Source of the DNA: Afipia sp049747295
Lineage (GTDB): Bacteria > Pseudomonadota > Alphaproteobacteria > Rhizobiales > Xanthobacteraceae
NCBI RefSeq assembly: GCF_049747295.1
Contig: NZ_JBMHJM010000001.1
Location: 1,984,001-2,048,000, forward strand
Direction of reading: 5' to 3'
DNA: 64,000 nt
Part shown: positions 23,795 to 33,045 of the stretch, in pieces
How the letters are laid out: the number at the start of each line of letters is the position of its first letter
Position numbering within the stretch: position 1 is the first letter of the stretch
Translations under genes and position numbers: made by a program
The notes under the pieces: generated by a model
Database searches by the model: none
Seen by the model: only the letters and a program-made list of their open reading frames with translations
Told to the model about the DNA's origin: nothing

Positions 23795-24859
23795 GTGGCG
23801 GAGAGTGAGAATATTGTAGCGGAAACCGCCGAGCGCATTTTTGCCGACCTCGCTGACGCACAGACGATTAACAGCGACAAGGACGACCACTGGAAAGCGC
23901 CGTTGTGGTCGACTCTGGTTGACGCCGGTTTGCCGCTGTCGTGGGTCCCGGAAGCATGCGACGGCGCGGGCGTCAGCCTCGCGGAAGGTTTCAGCGTTGC
24001 GCAATCGGCGGGCAAATTCGCTGTGGCCGTTCCGCTGGTCGAAACCATGCTGGCGGGCTGGCTGCTCGCACAGGCTCAAATTCCCTCGCCGTCCGGAAAA
24101 ATGACGGTGGCGCCCGCTCGTCCGCAGGACCGCATAACGGTCAATGCCGATCACACGCTGACCGGCCGCGTTCGTGGCATTCCTTACGGAGCAGATGCCG
24201 AGCATATTGCCGTTGTTGCGGCTTCGGAAACAGGCCCCGTGATCGCGCTTGTCGAAGCAAGCGCGTGCCATATCGACGCCGGCGAAAACCTCGGCCATGA
24301 CACGTCGAACACCGTGGCGTTCAACAACGTCAAGCCGCTGACGATCAAACCGGCGCCGGCCGGCTTCACATCCAGATCATTGATGCTGATGGGAGCAACG
24401 TTACGCAGCCTGCAAATCGCAGGCGCACTGGAAGCCTTGCTTGACATCAGCGTTCGCTATTCCAACGAGCGCGTCGCGTTTGAAAAGAAGATTTCCAAAT
24501 TTCAGGCGGTCCAGCACAATCTCGCGAAACTGGCGGGTGAAGTCGCAGCTGCCGTCACGGCCGCAGGCTCAGCCGCAGACACCATCGCCAATGGTTCGCC
24601 GTTCGACGACGCGGTCTTTTTCGAAGCGGCTTCGGCCAAGATCCGTTGCGCGGAAGCCGCGGAAAAGGGAACGGCCATTGCCCATCAGGTGCATGGCGCG
24701 ATCGGATTTTCCATGGAGCACATTCTGCATCGCTATACGTTGCGCGCCCTCGCCTGGCGCGACGATTTCGGCCACGAAAGCTATTGGGCGACCGAACTCG
24801 GAAAGTTCATCGCGGCACGCGGCGCCGACGATCTGTGGCCGCTGATCGCATCGCGATAA
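23795..24859 (+). CDS. Acyl-CoA dehydrogenase family protein (small or divergent subunit type)
   Basis: 354 residues from GTG (AESENIVAETAERIFADL) with GGGAG upstream; the frame is open 36 codons further without a ribosome site. ACAD fold: an N-terminal helical domain, DAGLPLSWVPEACDGAGVSL, and C-terminal VHGAIGFSMEHILHRYTLRA. FAD-binding loops are less canonical than in the next gene. The tandem arrangement resembles heteromeric acyl-CoA dehydrogenases in which two subunit types pair. The gap to the next gene is 29 bases. Confidence 0.85.
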   Translation: MAESENIVAETAERIFADLADAQTINSDKDDHWKAPLWSTLVDAGLPLSWVPEACDGAGVSLAEGFSVAQSAGKFAVAVPLVETMLAGWLLAQAQIPSPSGKMTVAPARPQDRITVNADHTLTGRVRGIPYGADAEHIAVVAASETGPVIALVEASACHIDAGENLGHDTSNTVAFNNVKPLTIKPAPAGFTSRSLMLMGATLRSLQIAGALEALLDISVRYSNERVAFEKKISKFQAVQHNLAKLAGEVAAAVTAAGSAADTIANGSPFDDAVFFEAASAKIRCAEAAEKGTAIAHQVHGAIGFSMEHILHRYTLRALAWRDDFGHESYWATELGKFIAARGADDLWPLIASR

Positions 24860-24888
24860 TACGGGCGTGACAATTCAGGATACATGAC

Positions 24889-26049
24889 ATGACCGCAGCC
24901 CTTCGTTTTGATCAGATTCGCCTGCCGCCGGAATGTGAAACCTTGCGGCACGAAGTTCGTGAATTTCTCCGCGAGGAAATTGCCGCCGGCACCTTCAACC
25001 CGGATGAACCACAACGCGAAGACAGCGACATCCCGGAGTTCAGCCGCCGCGTCGGCGAACGCGGCTGGATCGGCATGACGTGGCCCAAGCAATATGGCGG
25101 CCATGAACGGAGCTTTCTGGAACGCTACGTCGTGACCGAGGAGATGCGCGTCGCCAACGCGCCGACGCGACGCTTCTTCGTCGCCGACCGTCAGAGCGGC
25201 CCGGTTCTGCTCAAATACGCCAATGAGCGGATCAAGATGGATATCCTGCCGCGTATCTGCCGCGGCGAGGTCTGCTTCGCGATCGGCATGAGCGAGCCGA
25301 ATTCAGGCTCCGACCTGTTCGCGGCCAAGAGCAAGGCGACCAAGACCGACGGTGGCTGGCTCCTCAATGGCACCAAGGTCTGGACCACGTCCGCGCACAT
25401 CGCGGACTACATGCTCGGAATTTTCCGCACGTCCCCGCCCACGGCAGACAATCGCCGCCATGGCCTGACGCAATTTCTCGTCGATATGAAAACACCTGGC
25501 ATCAAGGTCAATCCGATCGCGCAGATCAGCGGATTGAAGGAATTCAATGAGGTCGTCTTCGAGGATGCCTTCATTCCTGACGACCACGCCCTCGGTGAAA
25601 TCGATGGCGCATGGAAGCAGGCAACGAGCGAATTGGCTTATGAGCGCAGCGGGCCGGAACGGTTTCTCGAAACTTATTACGTCCTGACGGAGCTTGTCCG
25701 CGCGCTCGGCAACAGCCCCGATACACGGGGCGCGGAGGGTATCGGCCGCCTGATCGCACAGTTGCACACCATGCGACGCATGTCAGTTTCAGTCGCCGGC
25801 ATGCTGCAAGCCGGTCAGGAGCCCGTGGTGGAAGCCTCGATCGTCAAGGACATCGGGACACTCTGGGAGCAGCAACTGCCGCATCGCGTGCGAGACCTCG
25901 CGGCCTTTATCGACAGCGACACGGCAAATCATCATACGCTTGAGGAACAACTGGCATTCGCCACCAAGATAGCACCCAAGCTGACAATCCAGGGCGGTAC
26001 CACCGAGGTCTTGCGCGGCATCATCGCGCGCGGCCTTGGTCTCCGCTGA
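24889..26049 (+). CDS. Acyl-CoA dehydrogenase
   Basis: 386 residues. Canonical ACAD blocks: WPKQYGGHERSFLERYVVTE, CFAIGMSEPNSGSDLFAAKS (flavin/substrate loop), WLLNGTKVWTTSAH, YERSGPERFLETYYVLTE (candidate catalytic base region), and the C-terminal IQGGTTEVLRGIIARGLGL. It oxidises an acyl-CoA to the enoyl-CoA, passing electrons to ETF. Adjacent to a second ACAD and a crotonase, so part of a beta-oxidation-type operon. Confidence 0.92.
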   Translation: MTAALRFDQIRLPPECETLRHEVREFLREEIAAGTFNPDEPQREDSDIPEFSRRVGERGWIGMTWPKQYGGHERSFLERYVVTEEMRVANAPTRRFFVADRQSGPVLLKYANERIKMDILPRICRGEVCFAIGMSEPNSGSDLFAAKSKATKTDGGWLLNGTKVWTTSAHIADYMLGIFRTSPPTADNRRHGLTQFLVDMKTPGIKVNPIAQISGLKEFNEVVFEDAFIPDDHALGEIDGAWKQATSELAYERSGPERFLETYYVLTELVRALGNSPDTRGAEGIGRLIAQLHTMRRMSVSVAGMLQAGQEPVVEASIVKDIGTLWEQQLPHRVRDLAAFIDSDTANHHTLEEQLAFATKIAPKLTIQGGTTEVLRGIIARGLGLR

Positions 26050-26080
26050 ACCCAATCGATCAATTCAGAAAGGATACCAG

Positions 26081-26866
26081 ATGAGCGGCTCCCCGGATCT
26101 CGGCGTTGAGAAACATGGTCATGTCACGTTGATCGAGATTCGCCGCCCCCCGCTGAATTTCTTCGACCTGTCCCTGATCCAGCAGATTGCCGATACACTC
26201 GACCAACTCGATGAGGACAAAGACTGCCGCGCCGTGGTGCTCGCCTCGCAGGGCAAAGCCTTTTGCGCTGGAGCAAACTTCAACCGGCCCGTCGCTGACG
26301 GCGGAGACGCCGCCTCCGGCACGGGCACCACGGGCGACCTCTATCTCGAGGCCGTGCGCATCTTCCGCAACAAGAAACCGATCGTCGCGGCGGTGCAGGG
26401 CGCAGCCATTGGTGGCGGACTTGGCCTTGCAGTGTCCGCCGATTTTCGCGTGGCCTGTCCAGAGGCCCGCTTTGCCGCCAATTTCACCCGTCTTGGGTTT
26501 CATCCGGGTTTTGGCCTGACGATTACGTTGCCCGAGATCATCGGGAAAACGAATGCCGCGCTGATGTTCTACACCAGCCGCCGCGTCACCGGCGAAGAAG
26601 CATTCAAGATGGGACTTGCCAACATTCTCGTGCCGCAAGATCAGGTGCGCGCGGAGGCGTTCAAGCTGGCCAACGAAATCGCCGAGAACTCACCACTGGG
26701 ATTGCTGTCGACGCGCGCGACCATGCGCGCCGGCCTTGCCGACCGGGTCAAGGCGCAGACGGATCATGAACTCGCGGAGCAAACCTGGCTGCGCCAAACC
26801 GAGGATTTCAAGGAAGGCGTCAAGGCAACCGAAGAACGCCGGCTGCCGAAGTTTCAAGGTCGTTAG
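26081..26866 (+). CDS. Crotonase/enoyl-CoA hydratase superfamily protein lacking the usual Glu pair
   Basis: 261 residues from MSGSPDLGVEKHGHV with AAAGGA upstream. Crotonase fold with oxyanion-hole segments SQGKAFCAGANF and GAAIGGGLGLAVSADFRVA. Aligned by eye to rat mitochondrial hydratase, the positions of catalytic Glu144 and Glu164 fall in ANFTRLGFHPG (Phe) and NAALMFYTS (Leu). A standard hydratase reaction is therefore doubtful; isomerase, hydrolase or other crotonase chemistry is possible. The gene is co-directional with the two ACAD genes, 31 bases downstream. Confidence 0.85.
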   Translation: MSGSPDLGVEKHGHVTLIEIRRPPLNFFDLSLIQQIADTLDQLDEDKDCRAVVLASQGKAFCAGANFNRPVADGGDAASGTGTTGDLYLEAVRIFRNKKPIVAAVQGAAIGGGLGLAVSADFRVACPEARFAANFTRLGFHPGFGLTITLPEIIGKTNAALMFYTSRRVTGEEAFKMGLANILVPQDQVRAEAFKLANEIAENSPLGLLSTRATMRAGLADRVKAQTDHELAEQTWLRQTEDFKEGVKATEERRLPKFQGR

Positions 26867-26881
26867 GCGGAAGCCGAAGCG

Positions 26882-29011
26882 TTATTGCGCTGAACGCCGT
26901 CCGGCGACGAGGGCATCGATCACCGTCACCCCCTCGCCTTCGCCGTGCACGATCACCGGATTGATTTCGATCTCCGAGAGGCTATCTTGGAGATCGCCTG
27001 CCAGGATCGAGACCTGCGCTATCAATCGCGCCAACGCCGCCTTGTCTGCCGGTAGTGCACCACGGAAGCCGTTCAGAAGCGGGGATGACTTTAGTTCATC
27101 AACCATCGCGACTGCTTCGGTTTCGCTCACCGGCGCTTGGCGATAGACCACATCCCTGAAGAGTTCGGTTGTCACGCCGCCGAACCCTGCCATCACGATC
27201 GGGCCGAACGTCGCGTCGTTGACTGTGCCAACAATCATCTCAACGCCCTTCTTCGCCATCGGCCCGACCAGCACGCCTTGAATTTGCGCGGTCGGCTTGA
27301 ACCGACGCGCATTCTCAATCAGAGCATCAAATGCCAACGCGGCTTCGTCGAGGCTCGTCAGGTTGATGCGCACGCCTCCCGCTTCACTTTTGTGCGGGAT
27401 ATCGCGTGACTGGATTTTCATGACCAGTGGAAACGGCATTCCGGCAATCGCACCTGCCAGAGCCGATTTCTCCGTGACGAGGACTTCGCTTGGCACCGCG
27501 ATGCCGGCCTCACGAAGCAGATTCTTGCTCTCGTATTCGGAGAGATTTCCTTCGACCCACGCAGAGTTCACGCCGCCCTTTGGGGTCTTGCGAAGCAACG
27601 TACCGGGCTCATCCAGGACGAAGCGTCCCCGATCGATCAACTGCCGAGCTGCACGGCCGAGTGTTGCCAGCCCCTGGAAGGCGACGATACCGGAAGCGGC
27701 CAGACCCGTGCGCGCGAACTGCGACGGCAGTGTATAGGAGAAGAACAAAATTGGCTTACGCTGCGCATCAATCAGCGGCTTGATCTCGTCCGTCTTCACC
27801 GGAATCCGCGTCTCGCTTGCCAGCGACACCACGACCACGATGAGGTCGATGTCGTCTGACCGGTTGAGCAGTTCGATCACCTTCTGCAGGCCGCCGCTGT
27901 GGACCGCCTGCGCCGTGATATCGACCGGATTGCGTGCCGACCCGTAAGATGGGATCAACGAGCGAATCTCCACCTGCTGTGGGCCCGAAAGTTCGGGTAT
28001 CTGCAGCCCTTCGCCTGCAAGCGTGTCCGCCACCCACGCGCCCGCGCCCCCCGAGACGGTCACAATGGCGGCTCGATTGCCGCGCGCCAAGGGCGCGGTG
28101 GCAAATGCCGCAGCGATGGCGACCGCCTCATCGAGGTCGTTGGAAACAATAAGACCATACTTGGCGAAGACTGCATCGTAAGCCGCTGTCCAGCCTGCCA
28201 TGCTCGCGGTATGCGATGCGGCTGCGCGTTCGCCCGCGCTTGAACGCCCGACCTTCGAGACAATGATGGGCTTGCCGGATTTCGCTGCGCGTTTCGCAGC
28301 AGCAACGAACATTGCGGGATCGCGAATGCCTTCGATGAACAGCAGGATGACGTCTGTCGCCAGATCCCGCACCATGTAGTCGAGGAATTCACCGGCAGCG
28401 AGATCGGATTCATTTCCGGTGCTGATCACCTTGCTGACCGCGACACCCATTGCTTTGGCGCGATTGTAGATCGCAAACCCGATGCCACCGCTTTGCGCAA
28501 TGATGCCGATGCGGCGCGGGCTTGCCAGCAGTCGGGGGGCGTCCGGTTTAACATCGACGGTCGGGCTGAATGTCGCCGCGATGCGCTCCGGCTCGTTATA
28601 AAACCCCTCGGCATTGGGGCCGGAAATCCGCATGCCCGTGCGCTTCGCAAGCGCCGCGATTTCCGTCTGCATGTCCACGCTCGCACCACCCTCCTCGGCA
28701 AACCCGGACGAAATGATGATCGCGTTCTTCACGCCCGCGGCCACGCACTCGTTCAGCACGCCAAGCACCGCACGCGCAGGAACGATCACGATGGCAAGAT
28801 CAATCGGCTGCCCGACCGCTGAGATCGACGCAAAACATCTCAAGCCTTCAATATCGTCATAAGCCGGATTGACGGGATAGATTTCCCCCGAGAATCCATT
28901 TCGTCGCAGAAACGCGAGGAGCATGCCCGGAATTTTCGTGCCGTCGCGGGAGGCGCCAATGATTGCGATGCTTCGGGGCGAGAAGAATGTATCGAGGGGA
29001 TGCTTCGTCAC
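26882..29011 (-). CDS. NDP-forming acyl-CoA synthetase (acetate-CoA ligase family)
   Basis: 709 residues. N-terminal CoA-binding domain (FFSPRSIAIIGASRDGTKIP), succinyl-CoA-ligase-like flavodoxin domains with SQSGGIGFAIYNRAKAM and the phosphohistidine-loop motif SHTASMAGWTAAYDAVF, and a C-terminal ATP-grasp domain (FPLVMKIQSRDIPHKSEAGG, GFGGVTTELFRDV, LSEIEINPVIV). It makes or breaks an acyl-CoA with ATP/ADP. Convergent with the crotonase gene and likely part of the same catabolic cluster. Confidence 0.9.
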   Translation of the reverse strand: MTKHPLDTFFSPRSIAIIGASRDGTKIPGMLLAFLRRNGFSGEIYPVNPAYDDIEGLRCFASISAVGQPIDLAIVIVPARAVLGVLNECVAAGVKNAIIISSGFAEEGGASVDMQTEIAALAKRTGMRISGPNAEGFYNEPERIAATFSPTVDVKPDAPRLLASPRRIGIIAQSGGIGFAIYNRAKAMGVAVSKVISTGNESDLAAGEFLDYMVRDLATDVILLFIEGIRDPAMFVAAAKRAAKSGKPIIVSKVGRSSAGERAAASHTASMAGWTAAYDAVFAKYGLIVSNDLDEAVAIAAAFATAPLARGNRAAIVTVSGGAGAWVADTLAGEGLQIPELSGPQQVEIRSLIPSYGSARNPVDITAQAVHSGGLQKVIELLNRSDDIDLIVVVVSLASETRIPVKTDEIKPLIDAQRKPILFFSYTLPSQFARTGLAASGIVAFQGLATLGRAARQLIDRGRFVLDEPGTLLRKTPKGGVNSAWVEGNLSEYESKNLLREAGIAVPSEVLVTEKSALAGAIAGMPFPLVMKIQSRDIPHKSEAGGVRINLTSLDEAALAFDALIENARRFKPTAQIQGVLVGPMAKKGVEMIVGTVNDATFGPIVMAGFGGVTTELFRDVVYRQAPVSETEAVAMVDELKSSPLLNGFRGALPADKAALARLIAQVSILAGDLQDSLSEIEINPVIVHGEGEGVTVIDALVAGRRSAQ

Positions 29012-29108
29012 GTCGATCCTCAGATGATGAGGTAGAGTTGATGCTGCCGTGAGCCGAATTTCAGACAGCTGTTCATTGTTCTTGCGGCACGGACCGGCAA
29101 AAAAGAAA

Positions 29109-29149
29109 GCCGGCCCGAGTTGTGAGCATGCTCACAAATTCGGGCCGGC
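29109..29149 (-). terminator. Strong hairpin terminator
   Basis: GCCGGCCCGA pairs with TCGGGCCGGC, and the interior carries an 18-bp perfect palindrome TTGTGAGCATGCTCACAA. On the minus strand the stem is followed by TTTCTTTTTTG. It terminates the binding-protein gene at 29214-30428. Confidence 0.88.
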
Positions 29150-29213
29150 GATATCTACGTTATTGCGGCCCCGTCATGCTCGGTTGCATCATGCACGGGA
29201 TCGGCTCTTCATC

Positions 29214-30428
29214 TCATTTCTTGATCAGCGGACAGCGCGACGCTTCAAGCGGCTGGAAGGCCTGATCGCCCGGCACTGTTGCGAGCAGCTTGTAGTCGTC
29301 CCAGCGCCCCTTCGATTCGGAAGGCTTCTTGACCTCGAACAGATACATGTCGTGGATCATGCGGCCATCCTCGCGGATCTTGCCGTTCTTGGCGAACATG
29401 TCGTTGATCGGCGTCGACTTCATGACTTTCATGACAGCTGCGGAATCCGTCGTACCTGCTGTCTTCACCGCGTTGAGATAGAACAACACCGACGAATAGA
29501 TGCCGGCTTGCGCAGACGTCGGCGCATGGTTGACCTTCGCCATGAAGCGTTTTGAAAACGCCCGCGTCTCGTCGTTCATGTCCCAGTAGAATCCTTCCGC
29601 CAGCACCAGCCCCTGTGCGGTTTCGAGACCAATGCTGTCGATGTCGGTGATGAAGGCCAGCAGCGGCGAGACCTTCTGGCCACCCTTCATCAAGCCGAAT
29701 TCGGCGGCCTGCTTGATGGCGTTGATCGTATCGCCGCCGGCATTCGCGAGGCCGATCACCTTTGCTTTGGAAGATTGCGCCTGCAGCAGGAACGAGGAAA
29801 AATCGGAGGTGTTGAGCGGATGCTTCACGGTGCCGAGCACCTTGCCGCCCATCTTGGTCACGACCGTGGACGTGTCCTTTTCGAGATCCTGCCCGAAGGC
29901 GTAGTCCGCCTGCAGGAAGAACCAGGTATCAAGGCCGGCTTTCACTGCGGCCAGACCGGTCGAATTCGCCTGAGCGAACGTGTCGTAATTGTAGTGCACA
30001 GTGTATGGGCCGCACGCTTCGTTGGTGAGGCGAACCGCGCCGGGACCACTCAGCATGAGGATCTTGTTGCGGGACTTTGCAATCTCGTTCACGGCGAGTG
30101 CGGTTGCTGACGCCGCAACATCCATGATCGCTTCGACGCCCTGATTGTCGAACATTTCGCGCGCGATGTTGGCGGCGTTATCAGCCTTGTTCAGATGATC
30201 GGCTGCAATGATTTCAACTTTGCGGCCGAGCACCTCGCCACCGAAATCCTCCACCGCCATCTTTGCAGCGGTCTCACTGCCAATACCCGTGATGTCGGCA
30301 TAAAGGCCGGACATGTCGAGAACCGCGCCAAGCTTCAGCGGCGGCTTGCTCTGGGCCATCGCCGTGCTCGCGCCCAGCGCGATGGCGGAGGAAATAAGCC
30401 CGGCAAAAATTGTCTTCGAAATCGTCAA
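29214..30428 (-). CDS. ABC transporter periplasmic binding protein (branched-chain amino acid type)
   Basis: 404 residues, start proposed at TTG with GGAG six bases upstream, giving MTISKTIFAGLISSAIALG and a signal peptide ending TAMAQ. Type I periplasmic-binding fold (LKLGAVLDMSGLYADITGIG, AAKMAVEDFGGEVLGRKVEI, FFLQADYAFGQDLEKDTS). No permease or ATPase genes adjoin it, so it may share a transporter encoded elsewhere. The context suggests an aromatic or acyl acid ligand, which is inference. Confidence 0.88.
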   Translation of the reverse strand: MTISKTIFAGLISSAIALGASTAMAQSKPPLKLGAVLDMSGLYADITGIGSETAAKMAVEDFGGEVLGRKVEIIAADHLNKADNAANIAREMFDNQGVEAIMDVAASATALAVNEIAKSRNKILMLSGPGAVRLTNEACGPYTVHYNYDTFAQANSTGLAAVKAGLDTWFFLQADYAFGQDLEKDTSTVVTKMGGKVLGTVKHPLNTSDFSSFLLQAQSSKAKVIGLANAGGDTINAIKQAAEFGLMKGGQKVSPLLAFITDIDSIGLETAQGLVLAEGFYWDMNDETRAFSKRFMAKVNHAPTSAQAGIYSSVLFYLNAVKTAGTTDSAAVMKVMKSTPINDMFAKNGKIREDGRMIHDMYLFEVKKPSESKGRWDDYKLLATVPGDQAFQPLEASRCPLIKK

Positions 30429-30596
30429 AGTCGTCTCCGTGTTCGCTCGTCTGTCATGCAAAGCTGATGACAGCGATCATGCAACAACGCTCGGTCTGCG
30501 GCAAGCGAACGGGCGTTTGGCATATGCGAGACCGCTTGACTTGCACGGATCGAACACCGCAGATTTCGCAGATCGAAATTAGCTCCTCCTATTTCA

Positions 30597-31454
30597 GTGA
30601 ATGACATTTCCGGTGCCATACGGAGCAGCATGACACCTCATTGGTATGTCCGACCCACCGTTGCGGGATGCATCTGCGTGACATTGCTCACAACCTTCAG
30701 TGACGAGCTTCGCGCTGCGTGCAATTCGACGGCTCAAGGTGAAGGTCGTGTCGTCAGTGTCATCAGCGCGACCACAATCCGGCTCGACGATGGGCGCGAG
30801 GTGAAGCTGGCGGGCATCGAACCTGCGCCGGAAAACCCGATCGGTGCGGCTGATCTTCTGACGTCGCTCATTGCCGGCCGAGACGTCAGCCTGGCCGGCG
30901 AGGACGACCAGCCCGATCGATATGGACGCCAGCGCGCTTTCGTCTCATTGAGCGACCCGCCGCGGTTGGTCCAGGCGGAGCTGCTGCGTCAGGGCGCGGT
31001 GATGGCCTATCCGCCAGCGTCCGATCGGGACTGCTCGGGGGAACTGCTGACCGCCGAAAATACCGCCCGGACAGGGCGCCGGGGAATTTGGGCCAGTTCC
31101 GCTGCCTTAAAAAACGCGAAAAGACCCGGCGATATTTTGACGGGGATTGGGCGATTCCTCGTCGTCGAGGGCAAGGTTCTGTCCGCGCGCCAGGCTGGCG
31201 CGACATTTTATGTCAATTTCGGGCGACGGTGGACTAGGGACTTTGCCGTGACAATTTCACGGCGCATGATGCCGTCCTTCGAAAATGCGGGGCTTGATCT
31301 GAAATCCTTGGTAAACAAGCGAATTCGGGTTCGGGGCTGGGTGGAAAAACATGGCGGACCGCGGATGGAAATGGTCCGGCCAAGCCAGATCGAATTGATC
31401 CCGGAGAGAGGCGGCGTCGTGACAAATCGTGTGCCGGCGCATGAAGGCGAGTAA
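30597..31454 (+). CDS. Secreted or anchored SNase-like (thermonuclease family) protein
   Basis: 285 residues, GTG start; ATG 11 codons later is an alternative. A hydrophobic segment near 22-35 (VAGCICVTLLTTF) acts as signal or anchor. SNase fold: GEGRVVSVISATTIRLDDGR, EVKLAGIEPAPENP, QPDRYGRQRAFVSL (DRYGR motif), LVQAELLRQGAVMAY. The C-terminal half adds an OB-like segment. Whether it cleaves nucleic acid is unclear. Confidence 0.8.
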   Translation: MNDISGAIRSSMTPHWYVRPTVAGCICVTLLTTFSDELRAACNSTAQGEGRVVSVISATTIRLDDGREVKLAGIEPAPENPIGAADLLTSLIAGRDVSLAGEDDQPDRYGRQRAFVSLSDPPRLVQAELLRQGAVMAYPPASDRDCSGELLTAENTARTGRRGIWASSAALKNAKRPGDILTGIGRFLVVEGKVLSARQAGATFYVNFGRRWTRDFAVTISRRMMPSFENAGLDLKSLVNKRIRVRGWVEKHGGPRMEMVRPSQIELIPERGGVVTNRVPAHEGE

Positions 31455-31461
31455 CGGCGTG

Positions 31462-32952
31462 ATGAGCTTTGTGAACGGTCAAGTGAAGGGGACGCAGAGC
31501 CGCGTGTTCGCGGCGATGATTCTGTGCGCGTCGCTGTCGCTTGGCGCCTGCGGCGACATGGGCCGCTTTCAGGTTGCCGCTCCGAAGCCCGCGCAGACAT
31601 CGAGCAAGCCAAACAAACCCGCAGCGACGACGGCGGCGACGGAACGCGAGCATGAGCGCATCCTTGCTTCCTACGGTGGCAATTATGACGATCCAAAGCT
31701 CGAAGCGCTGATCACGAAGACGGTCGAGCGTCTGGTGGCGGCGTCGGACCGCCCTGACCTCACCTACAAGGTCACGATCCTGAATTCGGGTGCGGTGAAT
31801 GCATTCGCATTGCCGACAGGACAGTTGTACGTCACCCGCGGCTTGATCGCACTCGCCAGCGATACATCCGAATTGTCATCGGTCTTGGCGCATGAGATGG
31901 CGCATGTTCTCGCCAAGCACGCCGCCATCCGGGAGGATCAGGCAAAGCAGGCGGCCGTGGTCACGCGCGTCGTTGCCGACATGGGCAATGATCCGGACAT
32001 GACGGCACTGGCGCTCGCCAAGAACAAGCTCACGATGGCGAGCTTCTCGCGCGCCCAGGAGTTCGAGGCGGACGGAATCGGCGTCGGCATTGCTGCGCGA
32101 GCCAAGTTCGATCCTTATGGAGCTTCGCGTTTCCTGTCCGCAATGGAACGGAATGCGGCCCTGAAAGCGGGACGTGCGCCAGCCGATCCGCGCTCGATGG
32201 ATTTCCTCTCATCACACCCGGCAACCCCTGAGCGCGTGCAGAATGCACAAACCAATGCGCGCCAATACGCCTCCCCCGACAGCAACGAGCGAGACCGGGA
32301 GACTTACCTCGCGGCCATCGACAACATCGTCTATGGCGAGGATCCCAGCGAAGGCTTCGTTCGCGGCCGGCGCTTTCTGCATCCGAAGCTTGGGTTCACG
32401 TTCCAGGTGCCGGACGGCTTCACGCTCGAAAACACCGCCCAAGCTGTTGTCGGCGTCCGTGACGGCGGCACGCAGGCCATGCGCTTCGATGTGGTACGGG
32501 TGCCCTCCGAACAGACGCTCGGCGATTACCTGAATTCAGGGTGGATGGAAAATGTCGACAAGAGTTCCACCAGCGACCTGTCGATCAACGGCTTTCCTGC
32601 TGCCACGGCCACCGCCAGCGGCGACCAGTGGCAGTTCAGGATCTACGCGCTTCGCTTCGGTAGCGACGTCTATCGCTTCATTTTCGCGACCAAGCAGAAG
32701 ACGCAGGACGCGGACAAAGGCTTCCGCGACACCGTCAACTCCTTCAGACGCCTGACGCTTGCCGAGATCCAGGCGGCGCGGCCGCTGCGGATCAAGGTCA
32801 TCACCGTGCAGCCCGGCGATACCGTTGAATCGCTGTCACATCGCATGTCCGGCGTCGATCATCCGACTGAGCGGTTCCGCGTCCTGAACGGACTGGACAC
32901 GCGCGTCGCTGCACTGAAGCCTCGCGATCGCGTCAAGATCGTCGTGGATTGA
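31462..32952 (+). CDS. M48-family metalloprotease lipoprotein
   Basis: 496 residues from MSFVNGQVKGTQ; nearby in-frame ATGs at 31429 and 31441 are alternatives. Lipobox LSLGAC gives an outer-membrane-type lipoprotein. The M48 catalytic motif HEMAH is in SSVLAHEMAHVLAKHA, with EFEADGIGVGIAARA supplying the third zinc ligand, as in BepA/LoiP-type envelope proteases. C-terminus KVITVQPGDTVESLSHRM and LKPRDRVKIVV looks LysM-like, suggesting peptidoglycan association. Likely role: outer-membrane protein quality control. Confidence 0.92.
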   Translation: MSFVNGQVKGTQSRVFAAMILCASLSLGACGDMGRFQVAAPKPAQTSSKPNKPAATTAATEREHERILASYGGNYDDPKLEALITKTVERLVAASDRPDLTYKVTILNSGAVNAFALPTGQLYVTRGLIALASDTSELSSVLAHEMAHVLAKHAAIREDQAKQAAVVTRVVADMGNDPDMTALALAKNKLTMASFSRAQEFEADGIGVGIAARAKFDPYGASRFLSAMERNAALKAGRAPADPRSMDFLSSHPATPERVQNAQTNARQYASPDSNERDRETYLAAIDNIVYGEDPSEGFVRGRRFLHPKLGFTFQVPDGFTLENTAQAVVGVRDGGTQAMRFDVVRVPSEQTLGDYLNSGWMENVDKSSTSDLSINGFPAATATASGDQWQFRIYALRFGSDVYRFIFATKQKTQDADKGFRDTVNSFRRLTLAEIQAARPLRIKVITVQPGDTVESLSHRMSGVDHPTERFRVLNGLDTRVAALKPRDRVKIVVD

Positions 32953-32994
32953 GCGCGCAAGCATCCGCGCGTATCACCGACCACAGCCAAGCAA

Positions 32995-33020
32995 AAAGCC
33001 CGGTCAAACGACCGGGCTTT
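32995..33020. terminator. Bidirectional rho-independent terminator
   Basis: AAAGCCCGGTC, loop AAAC, GACCGGGCTTT, followed by GTTGTT on the plus strand. Between the convergent M48 protease and carD genes. Confidence 0.88.
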
Positions 33021-33045
33021 GTTGTTAGCTTAAGGAATGATGCGC

